From JAAZHN01 sp964605575 (GTDB lineage Bacteria > Bacillota_I > Bacilli_A > RF39 > UBA660): a stretch of 44,360 nt of DNA. The notes under the pieces were generated by a model. That model did not search any database, was not told where the DNA came from, and saw nothing but the letters and a program-made list of their open reading frames with translations. Positions within the stretch are counted from its first letter, which is position 1. Each line of letters opens with the position of its first letter. Positions 1 through 9,104 of this stretch are shown piece after piece. A program made the translations under genes and the position numbers. Location of the stretch: assembly GCA_964605575.1 (NCBI GenBank), contig CAZSDG010000002.1:1-44360 (forward strand). Direction: 5' to 3'.

Positions 1-492
1 ATTATTTTTTAAAGATTTTTTTACATCAATTATTCTCTGGTTAGCTGAACCTTTGAATTGTAAATCCAAACTTTTATCCTCTAAAATAAATTTTCCATCA
101 ACAAGTACATCTATATTTTTTAATATTTCTAAATATATTGGTTCTGTTTCACTTTTTTCGATTAATTGATCAAATGTAAAACCCGAATAAATCCAAATAT
201 TAAATTTCTTTTCTTTCGCATATTTTGTTAGCTCAAATAATACTTCTGGTTGAGACATAGGTTCTCCACCGGAAAATGTTATTCCATCTTGAATTTCTAA
301 ATTATCTATTTCCTCTTTTAATTTAGTTAACGAAACTTTTTCGCCTGTTTTAAAGTTCCATGACTCTGGGTTATGGCATCCTGGGCAATGATGCGGACAA
401 CCTTGAAACCAAATTACAGTTCTTAGTCCTTCTCCATCTACGATACTGTCTTTTTGAATGGGACTAGATAGTCTTGCGTAAATTTCTTTCAC
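1..492 (-). CDS. nrdG: Anaerobic ribonucleotide reductase activating protein (partial)
   Basis: Radical-SAM activase that installs the glycyl radical on NrdD. Translating the minus strand from a GTG at 490-492 gives an open frame of 164 codons running off the window start. The [4Fe-4S]-binding CxxxCxxC is visible as CPHHCPGC (residues 32-39), and the SAM-contacting SGGEP follows. NrdG proteins are usually about 155-175 residues, so only a few C-terminal residues can be missing. The GTG start overlaps the nrdD stop (GTGA), which implies translational coupling in an nrdDG operon. Family assignment is firm; the true end lies outside the window. Confidence 0.95.
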   Translation of the reverse strand, partial: MKEIYARLSSPIQKDSIVDGEGLRTVIWFQGCPHHCPGCHNPESWNFKTGEKVSLTKLKEEIDNLEIQDGITFSGGEPMSQPEVLFELTKYAKEKKFNIWIYSGFTFDQLIEKSETEPIYLEILKNIDVLVDGKFILEDKSLDLQFKGSANQRIIDVKKSLKNN

Positions 493-2837
493 GCTCTATG
501 TTTAACCCTATCATGTTCTTCGGCTTTTTTACTGTTGTTGAATCTATCAACAGTGCCGACTAAATACCCAGTAATTCTTCTAATACGGTCAAATGGAACA
601 CCATCTTCTTCTTTTCTTCCACATCCTGGACATTGATCATTAATAACACCAACAAATCCACAAACGGGATCACGATCTACTGGGTGATTGATTGCACCAT
701 AACCTATACCGCTTTCCTTCATGATTCGTACTACTTTTACGAATGCATCAACGTTATCTGAAGGATCACCGTCTAATTCAATATAGCTAATGTGACCTGC
801 ATTTGTTAAAGCGTGATAAGGCGCTTCTGTTTTAATTTTATGTTCAATTGTTGTATTATAATAAACTGGTAAATGGAATGAATTTGTATAATAATCACGG
901 TCAGTGATTTCCGGAATAATTCCATATATTGATTTATCAATTGCGGTGAATCTTCCGCTTAAACCTTCAGCTGGAGTCGCGATTAATGTGTAATTCATAT
1001 TAGTATCTTTTGCATACTTGTCACACTTCTTACGCATAAATCCAATTATTTCTAATCCGAGTTCTTGTGCTTTTTTAGATTCCCCGTGATGTTTTCCGAT
1101 TAATGCTTTTAACGTTTCAGCAAGGCCAATAAAACCAAATGTTAAAGTTCCGTGACCTAATACTTTTCTAACTTTATCACGCGGTTTTAACTTTGCTGAA
1201 TCCATCCAAACTCCTTGTCCCATTAAAAACGGGAAATTAACCACTCTTTTGTTAGCTTGTATTTCAAATCTTTCATCTAATTGAGCTTTGACAAGATCCA
1301 TTAATTCATCTAATTCTTTGTAAAATCCTTTCATATCCGCTTCTGATCTTTCTTTGCCAATTATTCCATATTTAATACCTAATCTAACCAAATTAATCGA
1401 AGTAAATGAAAGATTTCCTCTTCCTGGAGTAATTCCTTTTTCTTTATCATAACTATTTGCTAAAACTCTTGTTCTGCAACCCATATATCCTACTTCAGTC
1501 TTATAATTTCCCGGTTCATAAGTAGCTAAATTATAAGGCGCATCTATAAATGAGAAATTAGGGAATAATCTTTTTGCCGAAACACGACAGGCAAGTTCGA
1601 ATAAATCATAGTTAATATCAGTTTTATTATAGTTGATTCCCTCTTTGATTTTGAAAATTGAAATTGGAAAAATAGGAGTTTCTCCCTTTCCTAAACCTTC
1701 TTCTGTCGAAAGTAAGAAATTCTTTGTAACCATTCTTCCTTCAGGAGTAGTGTCAGTTCCTAAATTGATAGAACTAAATGGCACTTGCGCCCCAGCTCGA
1801 CTGTGCATAGTATTCAAGTTATGGATGAATGCTTCCATCGCTTGAAATGTTGCACGATTAGTTTTTTGTAAAGCTTTTTCATATGCGCTTCTAAATATTT
1901 TTATTACTTGTAAAGATTCTTTCGCATATTTATCTAACTCAGAAACATCAAAATCTATGCTAGTAATTTTAGTAATATCTTTTTCTATTTGATTAAAATT
2001 AATGAATGATAAGAATCCTTCAACTTCCAAAAAATCATATGTTAGTTGTTTAAATTCTTTTTTAAATGTTTTCAAAACTCCAGGGGCCATAAATACATCA
2101 AATGCCGGAATACTTTGACCACCGTGTTGATCATTTTGGTTAGCTTGAATAGCAATAGCAGCTAAAGAAGCATAACTCATAATACTTTTTGGTTCTCTTA
2201 AAAATCCGTGACCAGTTGAAAACCCATTTTTAAACAAATCATTTAAATCTATTTGACAGCAAGTAGTTGTTCCCATAGGTAAAAAATCCATGTCATGAAT
2301 ATGAATCCTACCCTCATCATGAGCATCTGAAAATCTTTTATCTATTAAATATGCTTTTGCAAATTCTTTAGAAATCGTACTACCAAATTGTAACATCGTT
2401 CCCATCGAAGAATTTCCATCTATATTAGCATTTTCTCGTTTGCTGTCGGCTTCCGAAGATTCTTTTAGGCTTAGCTGCTCAATTGCTTTGATAAGCTTAC
2501 TTTGTCTTGAACTAAACAATTCTCTTGATGCTGTTCTTCTCTCGCGATAAGCAGAGAAAGACTTATGGACATCAGAATATCCATCTTTTTTTAAAGTTTC
2601 TTCAATTATTTCTTGTATTTCCTCAATTAAAATTTCTTTTTTATCAGCATAATCTTTTTGAATTTTATCAATTACATGCAAATAAACTTCATTTACTACT
2701 CCGTCAGTATAATCTGAATTTTCAATGCTATCAAAACCTTTTTTAATAGCAATCGCAATTTTTCCCCCGTTAAATGAGACCTTTTTGCCGTCGCGTTTTA
2801 CGACAATTAGAGTCTTTAAAAAATTAGTTTTGTCCAT
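489..2837 (-). CDS. nrdD: Anaerobic (class III) ribonucleoside-triphosphate reductase
   Basis: Oxygen-sensitive reductase that makes dNTPs from NTPs with a protein glycyl radical. The 782-residue protein begins with an ATP-cone regulatory domain (VVKRDGKKVSF near residue 13). It carries the IHIHDMDF motif typical of NrdD and ends with a zinc site (CGFVG...CPGCG) and the radical loop RITGYL, so Gly757 should be the radical residue. The start ATG follows a strong GGGAGG site. It is coupled to nrdG downstream and has its own promoter upstream. Length and motifs are normal. Confidence 0.97.
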   Translation of the reverse strand: MDKTNFLKTLIVVKRDGKKVSFNGGKIAIAIKKGFDSIENSDYTDGVVNEVYLHVIDKIQKDYADKKEILIEEIQEIIEETLKKDGYSDVHKSFSAYRERRTASRELFSSRQSKLIKAIEQLSLKESSEADSKRENANIDGNSSMGTMLQFGSTISKEFAKAYLIDKRFSDAHDEGRIHIHDMDFLPMGTTTCCQIDLNDLFKNGFSTGHGFLREPKSIMSYASLAAIAIQANQNDQHGGQSIPAFDVFMAPGVLKTFKKEFKQLTYDFLEVEGFLSFINFNQIEKDITKITSIDFDVSELDKYAKESLQVIKIFRSAYEKALQKTNRATFQAMEAFIHNLNTMHSRAGAQVPFSSINLGTDTTPEGRMVTKNFLLSTEEGLGKGETPIFPISIFKIKEGINYNKTDINYDLFELACRVSAKRLFPNFSFIDAPYNLATYEPGNYKTEVGYMGCRTRVLANSYDKEKGITPGRGNLSFTSINLVRLGIKYGIIGKERSEADMKGFYKELDELMDLVKAQLDERFEIQANKRVVNFPFLMGQGVWMDSAKLKPRDKVRKVLGHGTLTFGFIGLAETLKALIGKHHGESKKAQELGLEIIGFMRKKCDKYAKDTNMNYTLIATPAEGLSGRFTAIDKSIYGIIPEITDRDYYTNSFHLPVYYNTTIEHKIKTEAPYHALTNAGHISYIELDGDPSDNVDAFVKVVRIMKESGIGYGAINHPVDRDPVCGFVGVINDQCPGCGRKEEDGVPFDRIRRITGYLVGTVDRFNNSKKAEEHDRVKHRA

Positions 2838-2918
2838 ATCTTTTACCTCCCACAGTTTGATATTTTACAACCCATTTGACTTGAAAAAATAACATTTTTT
2901 AGTCTTAATTGTATATTA

Positions 2919-2947
2919 AGTATAACCTTGAAAAATATAAAATGCAA
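2919..2947 (-). promoter_or_regulatory. Promoter of nrdDG
   Basis: On the minus strand TTGCAT (2942-2947) and TATACT (2919-2924) are separated by exactly 17 bp, about 80 bp upstream of the nrdD ATG. Just downstream is a short inverted repeat CTTAAT-N5-ATTAAG that could be an operator; it does not clearly match the NrdR box. Confidence 0.6.
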
Positions 2948-2972
2948 TACAAAAACCCAGAATTTTAGATAA

Positions 2973-3263
2973 TTATTTTACAATTTTAAATATTATTTCT
3001 CCCTCCTTTGATATCAAATATTTTTCTCGTGCATACTTGGCAGCATAGTCAGGATCTTCCAACTTAATTATCTCGCTTCTAAGGTTTTCTTCGGTTTTTA
3101 ATAATTCTTTATGTCTTTTTTTCAAACCTTTTTCAACACTTCGATTACTTATAATTCTAGACCAAGCTTCAACTGTTGTAACACACAAATAAGCCGCCAA
3201 AAAGCAGCAAATAACAAAAGAAAATAATATGCGTCTCTTATCTTTTTTTGTCTTTTTTCGCAT
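2973..3263 (-). CDS. DivIC/FtsB-like septum formation initiator protein
   Basis: Small bitopic cell-division protein of the FtsB/DivIC family, which works with FtsL and DivIB/FtsQ at the septum. It has a basic N-terminus, one membrane segment (ILFSFVICCFLAAYLCVTTV), a coiled-coil stretch rich in K, E and L, and the family-typical end LEDPDYAAKYAREKYLI..GE. I place the start at the ATG at 3263 because AGGTGA lies at the right distance; a GTG nine bases upstream is part of that ribosome site. The product is 96 residues, normal for the family. In Bacillus divIC also lies in this origin-proximal neighbourhood. Confidence 0.85.
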   Translation of the reverse strand: MRKKTKKDKRRILFSFVICCFLAAYLCVTTVEAWSRIISNRSVEKGLKKRHKELLKTEENLRSEIIKLEDPDYAAKYAREKYLISKEGEIIFKIVK

Positions 3264-3291
3264 GTACTTCACCTAACCATCTATTATTTTA

Positions 3292-3320
3292 ATTATATAG
3301 ACAATCTAAGTTTAATACAA
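3292..3320 (-). promoter_or_regulatory. Promoter of the divIC-like gene
   Basis: TTGTAT (3315-3320) and a perfect TATAAT (3292-3297) on the minus strand are separated by 17 bp, about 30 bp upstream of the ATG. Confidence 0.6.
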
Positions 3321-3364
3321 TTGATAATTAAGGAGTTTTACATGATTTAACACTTTTTATACAT

Positions 3365-3387
3365 AAAAAAAACACGAAACGTGTTTT
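3365..3387 (-). terminator. Rho-independent terminator after spoVG
   Basis: On the minus strand a stem of AAAACACG and CGTGTTTT closed by a three-base loop is followed by a run of eight T. It directly abuts the spoVG stop codon. Confidence 0.75.
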
Positions 3388-3660
3388 TTATTCTTCGTTT
3401 TCTTCTAACACTTTATTGTACTCATCAAAGATTGCATTTTCAAATTGTTTTCTTACTTCTGGCGTAATTGGATGAGCTACGTCTTTGTATCCACCTGTCG
3501 ATGTCTTTCGGCTTGGCATCGCGATAAACAAACCGTTGTCACCTTCGATAATACGAATATCATGAACAGCAAACGAGTCATCTAGAACAACATTTGCAAT
3601 CCCTCTTAGACGAGAGTCTGTTTTTTCAGTTTTTCGAACAGATACTGATGTAATTTCCAT
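3388..3660 (-). CDS. spoVG: SpoVG family regulator
   Basis: Small DNA/RNA-binding regulator of the SpoVG family, widespread in Bacillota including non-sporulating ones. The 90-residue product has the conserved core ITSVSVRK, LRGIANVVLDDSFAVHDIRII and FIAMPSRKT..GYKDVAHPI. The start ATG follows AAGGAGAG. It lies after rsmA as its own unit with a terminator. The leader contains the palindrome AAGTTAA-A-TTAACTT (3677-3691). Sporulation should not be inferred from this gene alone. Confidence 0.96.
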   Translation of the reverse strand: MEITSVSVRKTEKTDSRLRGIANVVLDDSFAVHDIRIIEGDNGLFIAMPSRKTSTGGYKDVAHPITPEVRKQFENAIFDEYNKVLEENEE

Positions 3661-3727
3661 AATGTCTCTCCTTCTAAAGTTAAATTAACTTAACCTAAGT
3701 TTATAATATTTACTAATAAAATGCAAG

Positions 3728-4513
3728 TTATTTACTTAATTTTTGTGTTAGCTCAATAAAGACATTTATTGGTAGCTCTTCAGCGCGAGAATTCAAATCG
3801 AATTTGTGTTTTTGCAATACATTATTAACAATGTCTAAATCGTATTTTCGTAAATTATTTCTAATGTTTTTGCGTTTAAATTGAAATGAATCACGCAGTA
3901 GTTTTTGAAAAAAATCCAAATCAATTTCTTCTTCATTTTCTTTTTTTTCAAAAAGTAGGACAACGCTATCAACTTTCGGTTTTGGCAAAAAATTTTCTTT
4001 ACCAACAAATAATACTTTTTTTATATTATAAAAATAATTTAAATGAACAGTTATTGAGCCATAAGATTTTGTTCCAGGTATAGCAGTAAATCTTTCGCCA
4101 ACTTCTTTTTGAACCATTAACAACATTTTATTTACTTGAATATTTTCATTAATTATTTTATTAATAATTGGCGTTGTAATATAATATGGTAAATTAGAGA
4201 TGATATATAAGTTTGAATAGTTTCTATTCTTTAAATAGTCTTTAATATCTATTTTTAGGAAATCTGCAAAAACTATTTCTGATCGCTCTGAAGAAAATCT
4301 ATCCAAATAAACTTTTAAATCTTCATCAATTTCAAAACCAATATAGTTTGAATTTTTGCTTAAAATTATTGCTGTTAAATCTCCTTGACCAAGGCCTATT
4401 TCAATAACCAAGTCATCTTCTTTTACATCAATAAAACTAACTATTTTTTTTAATAGATTTTTATTTTTAATAAAGTTTTGACCAAATTGTTTTTTAGTTT
4501 TATATTTATTCAT
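3728..4513 (-). CDS. rsmA: 16S rRNA dimethyladenosine transferase
   Basis: KsgA/RsmA dimethylates two adjacent adenines in the 3' terminal hairpin of 16S rRNA. The N-terminal FGQNFI, the SAM-binding VIEIGLGQGDLT and the catalytic ISNLPYYI (NLPY) motif are all present. With the ATG at 4513 the protein is 261 residues. An in-frame TTG at 4549 would add 12 residues and overlap the upstream 3D gene by 22 bp. I prefer the ATG because the TTG has no proper ribosome site, although the ATG also lacks a clear one. The gene order tatD - 3D protein - rsmA matches Bacillus apart from the absent rnmV. Confidence 0.93.
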   Translation of the reverse strand: MNKYKTKKQFGQNFIKNKNLLKKIVSFIDVKEDDLVIEIGLGQGDLTAIILSKNSNYIGFEIDEDLKVYLDRFSSERSEIVFADFLKIDIKDYLKNRNYSNLYIISNLPYYITTPIINKIINENIQVNKMLLMVQKEVGERFTAIPGTKSYGSITVHLNYFYNIKKVLFVGKENFLPKPKVDSVVLLFEKKENEEEIDLDFFQKLLRDSFQFKRKNIRNNLRKYDLDIVNNVLQKHKFDLNSRAEELPINVFIELTQKLSK

Positions 4514-4539
4514 AAAAGAAAAGGCGTTTATTCGCCTCT
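4513..4539 (-). terminator. Terminator-like hairpin between the 3D gene and rsmA
   Basis: On the minus strand AGGCG-AATAAA-CGCCT is followed by TTTCTTTT. The loop contains the stop codon of the 3D gene, and the T-rich tract ends at the rsmA ATG. It could be a leaky terminator or attenuator, or a structure affecting rsmA initiation. The stem is only 5 bp plus weak pairs. Confidence 0.4.
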
Positions 4540-5076
4540 TTTTTTCCAACCTTTTCTTAATAAGTCATATTTTATTTGGCTTCTACCTATTTTTCTTCCA
4601 GCATAGTCCTCTGATTCTGTTAACAAATCTATTGCGGTTCCACCAACACCTCGATCTAAAACAATCGCTATAACTGGTTCGGCAGAAACTCTACTTGATT
4701 CAAAACGAATTATCGAACCACAAGGAATATTTTTTGAAGAAGCGACAATTCTAACATTACCATAATCAGCATCTTTATGAATTATTGTTCCATCTCTTAC
4801 ATCTTTACTTGTACAACCTAAAAAACCAGAGCATAGAGCACAATCAGCGCCATATCCAGTTAGGTCCCCAACAAAAGAATCCAGCGGAGAGTATAAATCA
4901 TCATAATTTATTGCTTCCATTACCTCAGCTCTTGCACTAAGATTAAGTGTTTTATTTAAATTTTCGTTTATAACTCTAACTTCGTTTTGTCCTGCAATAT
5001 TTTTAGCAAGAAATAGCAGTCCAAAAACAAGAACAAACTGAAAAAAACGATAAATGTTTTTTAAGATTTTTTTCAA
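4528..5076 (-). CDS. 3D domain-containing exported protein (YabE/YuiC-like)
   Basis: Probable cell-wall-acting protein. The N-terminus is basic and then hydrophobic (FFQFVLVFGLLFLA), a signal or anchor segment. The C-terminal half is a 3D domain with the acidic signature VLDRGVGGTAIDLL, a fold related to lytic transglycosylases. Three to four cysteines (CALCSGFLGC) precede the domain. I place the start at the TTG at 5076 because GAGGTGAT lies just upstream; a GTG at 5085 is inside that ribosome site. In B. subtilis yabE, another 3D protein, occupies this position. There is no G5 or DUF348 domain, so it is much shorter than YabE. Confidence 0.82.
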   Translation of the reverse strand: MKKILKNIYRFFQFVLVFGLLFLAKNIAGQNEVRVINENLNKTLNLSARAEVMEAINYDDLYSPLDSFVGDLTGYGADCALCSGFLGCTSKDVRDGTIIHKDADYGNVRIVASSKNIPCGSIIRFESSRVSAEPVIAIVLDRGVGGTAIDLLTESEDYAGRKIGRSQIKYDLLRKGWKKRGE

Positions 5077-5121
5077 GATTATCACCTCATTTAGTATAAG
5101 AAAATTTTATCACGAACTTTA

Positions 5122-5874
5122 TTAAATGTCAAAAATTCGTTTAATGTTTTTTTCTGTTTGAGATGATATTTCTTCCGCTGATATATCCAGTTCTTTAGAT
5201 AAGTAATTTACTATATCTATTACCATTTTCGGTTCGTTTTTCTTACCGCGGTTTGGTTCTGGTGTTAAATATGGACAGTCCGTTTCAAGAATAATATTTT
5301 CAATACCCACTTTTCTTATCACTTCAATTAATTTGCTATTTTTAAAAGTAACAGTTCCATTTATTCCAAGCAAATACCCCATTTTAATATATATTTGTGC
5401 CGTTTCATAACTACCAGAAAAAGAATGAATAACGCCTTTTAAACTATACTCTTTTAATATTTTTATCGTATCTTCCGTCGCTTCACGACTATGAATAACA
5501 ACTGGCTTGCTCTTCGCTTGAGATAATTTAAGCATTTTGTGAAACAAATTAATTTGTTCTTCTTTTGTATTCTTGCCATAATAATAATCTAAGCCTATTT
5601 CACCAATCGCTATTATTTTTTGATTATTTACGTTTTCATTAATGAACTCAATCCAGGAAAAATCATAGTCTAATGCTGAATGAGGATGAATTCCAAGTGT
5701 TCCAAACAAATTTTTGTACCGATTTACTATAACACTAACTTCTTTATTAGAATCATTATCATAACCACTCGTTATATATCTTAGAACATTTCTTTCTTTA
5801 GCGTTATCAATAATTACGTCAATATCATCATAATATTTTTCGCTTAAATGACAATGACTATCAGTAAAATTCAT
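5122..5874 (-). CDS. tatD: TatD family metal-dependent DNase
   Basis: Metal-dependent 3'-5' exonuclease of the TatD/YabD TIM-barrel family, implicated in DNA repair. Metal ligands are visible in DSHCHL (H7, H9), GEIGLDYYY, the VIHSREA and GVIHSFSGS histidines and the terminal ETDCPYLTP. At 250 residues it is family-typical. The ATG abuts the mfd TGA with no gap, and AAAGGAG lies in the mfd 3' end, so the two are almost certainly co-translated. Confidence 0.94.
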   Translation of the reverse strand: MNFTDSHCHLSEKYYDDIDVIIDNAKERNVLRYITSGYDNDSNKEVSVIVNRYKNLFGTLGIHPHSALDYDFSWIEFINENVNNQKIIAIGEIGLDYYYGKNTKEEQINLFHKMLKLSQAKSKPVVIHSREATEDTIKILKEYSLKGVIHSFSGSYETAQIYIKMGYLLGINGTVTFKNSKLIEVIRKVGIENIILETDCPYLTPEPNRGKKNEPKMVIDIVNYLSKELDISAEEISSQTEKNIKRIFDI

Positions 5875-8800
5875 TCAATCAGCTCCTTTTATAGCTTTTT
5901 TTGTTTCAATAATATTCATAATATCTAATAAGTAATAAATAAAGTGTCTTTTGAGTTTGTTTTTATAAATAATAATAGTTATTCTTCCATTTCTATATGT
6001 TAGAGAAATGCTGCTGTTAATCTTAGTGATAAGCTGAAGTAGTTTTTCTCCATCGATTTCATTGGATAGATTTCTTGGAACGGTTAACTCAATGATTGTT
6101 TTGTTAAAGTTTATTTGATTTATGTTATTTTTATTTGCATAGTACTCAAATAATCTTTGATGCATATATACTTTAATATTATCAGTAATTTTACCGAACC
6201 GATCTTCAATTACTTCTTTAACAGCTTCTAGTTTTTCCTTACTATCAATCTCATTTATCATTTTGTGTATTTCTATTTTAACCATTTCATCACTTACATA
6301 GGTGTTAGGAATATGTGTTTCAACATCTACTAAATTTTGAATATCGTCTTCAGTTTTTTTAATTTCTTGATTATTTAATTCAGCTATTTTTTCGTTGATC
6401 ATTTCCATATATAGTTCAATACCTACTGAATCTACAAAACCAGCTTGTTCACTACCAAGAACATCTCCTGCACCTCTAATAGCTAGATCTCGCATTGCTA
6501 TTTTGTAACCACTCCCAAGTTCAGTAAACTCTTGAATTGATTTAAGCCTTTTTATCGCTACATCAGTTAATATTTTGTTTTTCTTATACATTAAATAAGC
6601 ATAGGCAATTCTATCACTTCGACCAACTCGACCTCTTATTTGATATAGTTGGCTTAATCCAAATTGGTCAGCATCAATAACTATCAACGTGTTTACATTA
6701 GGTATATCTATTCCTGATTCAATTATAGTTGTACAAACCAAGACATTATATTTTTCATTAATAAAATCGGTCATAATATTTTCTAACTCTTGCTTATTCA
6801 TTTGGCCGTGTGCTGCGATTACTCTAGCATCTGGAACCAATTTTGTTATATTAAAAGCTTTTTCTTCAATGTTTGCAACTCTATTATATAGGATAAAGCA
6901 TTGACCATCACGAGAAATTTCTTTGTAAATTGCATCTTTAATTAATAATTCATCTTCTTCAATCACATATGTTTGAACAGGGTATCTATTAATAGGTGGA
7001 GTATCAATTATTGATAAGTCCCTAATTCCAGATAAAGCCATTTTTAATGTACGAGGGATTGGTGTTGCTGAAAGAGTTAAAACATTAACATTTTTCTTAA
7101 TTTTTTTAATTTTTTCCTTATGAATAACTCCAAATCTTTGTTCCTCATCAATAACTAGTAAATTTAAATTTTTATATTTTATTTTTTCATTTAAAAGCTT
7201 ATGAGTACCAAATACAATATCTATAGTACCTTTTTCTAGTCCTAACAAGATATTTTTTGTCTCTTTTTCCGTTACAAATCTATTTAAAAGAGCAATATTA
7301 ATTGGATAATTTTTAAATCTTTCTACTGCACTTTGATATTGTTGATTTGATAGTATAGTCGTTGGGCAAAGATATGCTACTTGATACCCATTCATAACCG
7401 TTTTGAATATTGTCCTAAAAGCAACCTCTGTTTTTCCATATCCGACATCTCCGCATAATAACCTGTCCATTGGTCTTGATAATTGTAAATCTTTATCAAT
7501 CTCTTCAATAGCTTTTATTTGATCAGGAGTTGGATCGTAAATAAACTCACTAGCAAATGTAGCCTCTTCAACATAATTTATTAATGGTTCTCCCTTTTGA
7601 CTTTCTCTTTCTGCATATAATTCTATTAACTCCTTAGAAATGTCATTTATTTTTGCTTGAACTTTTCTTTTTTTATTTTCCCATTCAATTGAGTTTAACT
7701 TATTAATAGTTGGTTTGTTTCCATCTTTTGAAGTATATTTGTATAGTGTGTTTATTTTTTCAATGGGTATATATACTTTATCATTTCCTTTATATAAAAT
7801 TTGAATATAGTCCATACTAATTTTGTTTTTTTCTATAGTTACTATTCCATTATATATTCCAATTCCATGAATTCTATGAACAACATAATCACCAATTATT
7901 ATTTGATCAAAATTACTTATCCTTTTTCCTATTTTTAAACTGCTTTTGTATTTTATTCTTTCAAATGATATTTTTTCATAATCTTTATCTGAAACAACTA
8001 CATAATTGTTAATGATAAACCCTTTATTCAGCTTAATATTTATTATGTTAATTTTGTTTTTCTTAATATCGTTAAAATTATCAATAACAATAGCATTTGA
8101 AAGCTTACTTTTCATAAATTCAATTTGAGAAAAAGTTGCTAAACATATAATTATTGTTTTATTATCATTAATTTTTTCAATTACAAATTGATTAAATTGA
8201 TTAATATCAGAGTTAAAATTGGGGATTTCCTGACAAATTATCTTGTTATTTGGCGATTTGTTAATTGTGTCGATCTCAATTGCTTTTTCCTTTTCATTAT
8301 AATTATTAAATAATTTTTCTTCAGGATTAATTTTGTTATTATCAATATAGTGCTGTTTTTCTTCTAGCAGTTTATCATATGTTAATTTTATTTGGTTTGG
8401 ATCTATTTTTATTATTAATGGATCATTTAATAATTGAGTAAGACTAGTGCTTTCTTCTGAAATAATTTCTTTAAAGGGATAAATGTAATGAGTATCTATA
8501 TTTTCTGTTGATAACTGAGTTGTATCATCAAAATAGCGAATTGATTCTATGGTGTCACCAAAAAATTCAATTCTAACAGGTTGATCATCATCAATCGCAA
8601 AATAATCTACAATAAATCCTCTTACCGCGTATTCTCCAGTTGTAGTGACTAATGATGTTCTTGTATAACCGTATATTTCCAGTTTCTCCACGATTTTTTC
8701 GCGGCTAATTTCTAATCCTAAATTTATTATGAACTTTTCATTTACGGTCTTTTTATTTGGTAAGAGGTGAATATATCCCATTAAGTTAGTAATAATTATT

Positions 8801-9099
8801 TTTGGTGTCTTATCCGCTATTTTTCTTAGGGTTTCTAATCTTTTTATTTTTAATTCTGGTGAAATAGACAAGGCAACGCTAGAAACAAAGTCATCCATTG
8901 GAAAAAGATATACATCATCAATATAAGTACTTATTTCACCGTATAAATTGTTTGCTTTAAGCAAATCTCCTGTTAAAACTATTACATCTTTATTAGAACT
9001 CAAAAATTTTCGAACAATTATTAACGTATTGACTTCTTTTGTCAAACCATCATATTTGTCACTATTAATATCAATAATTTTGTCTAAAAAAGAAAACAT
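5875..9099 (-). CDS. mfd: Transcription-repair coupling factor
   Basis: SF2 DNA translocase that removes stalled RNA polymerase and recruits UvrA. In order: a UvrB-like N-terminal module (about residues 1-340), an unusually Asn/Ile/Lys-rich middle, the RNAP-interacting domain (GDYVVHRIHGIGIYNG, about 400), and the translocase with GDVGYGKTE, DEEQRFGV, LSATPIPRTL and QIRGRVGRS. A diverged C-terminal domain follows. At 1074 residues it is about 70-100 shorter than the E. coli and Bacillus proteins, mostly in the poorly conserved middle. It follows pth in the same operon, as in Bacillus. Confidence 0.97.
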   Translation of the reverse strand: MFSFLDKIIDINSDKYDGLTKEVNTLIIVRKFLSSNKDVIVLTGDLLKANNLYGEISTYIDDVYLFPMDDFVSSVALSISPELKIKRLETLRKIADKTPKIIITNLMGYIHLLPNKKTVNEKFIINLGLEISREKIVEKLEIYGYTRTSLVTTTGEYAVRGFIVDYFAIDDDQPVRIEFFGDTIESIRYFDDTTQLSTENIDTHYIYPFKEIISEESTSLTQLLNDPLIIKIDPNQIKLTYDKLLEEKQHYIDNNKINPEEKLFNNYNEKEKAIEIDTINKSPNNKIICQEIPNFNSDINQFNQFVIEKINDNKTIIICLATFSQIEFMKSKLSNAIVIDNFNDIKKNKINIINIKLNKGFIINNYVVVSDKDYEKISFERIKYKSSLKIGKRISNFDQIIIGDYVVHRIHGIGIYNGIVTIEKNKISMDYIQILYKGNDKVYIPIEKINTLYKYTSKDGNKPTINKLNSIEWENKKRKVQAKINDISKELIELYAERESQKGEPLINYVEEATFASEFIYDPTPDQIKAIEEIDKDLQLSRPMDRLLCGDVGYGKTEVAFRTIFKTVMNGYQVAYLCPTTILSNQQYQSAVERFKNYPINIALLNRFVTEKETKNILLGLEKGTIDIVFGTHKLLNEKIKYKNLNLLVIDEEQRFGVIHKEKIKKIKKNVNVLTLSATPIPRTLKMALSGIRDLSIIDTPPINRYPVQTYVIEEDELLIKDAIYKEISRDGQCFILYNRVANIEEKAFNITKLVPDARVIAAHGQMNKQELENIMTDFINEKYNVLVCTTIIESGIDIPNVNTLIVIDADQFGLSQLYQIRGRVGRSDRIAYAYLMYKKNKILTDVAIKRLKSIQEFTELGSGYKIAMRDLAIRGAGDVLGSEQAGFVDSVGIELYMEMINEKIAELNNQEIKKTEDDIQNLVDVETHIPNTYVSDEMVKIEIHKMINEIDSKEKLEAVKEVIEDRFGKITDNIKVYMHQRLFEYYANKNNINQINFNKTIIELTVPRNLSNEIDGEKLLQLITKINSSISLTYRNGRITIIIYKNKLKRHFIYYLLDIMNIIETKKAIKGAD

Positions 9100-9104
9100 A
9101 TTAT

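Noticed and set aside
1633..1845. Plus-strand open frames inside nrdD and many similar frames inside dnaX, mnmE, prfA and others
   Set aside because: They are antisense shadows of conserved genes, lack ribosome sites and show no recognisable family motifs.
2850..2972. NrdR boxes upstream of nrdD
   Set aside because: No pair of sequences close to the 16-bp NrdR consensus was found; only a short CTTAAT inverted repeat is present.
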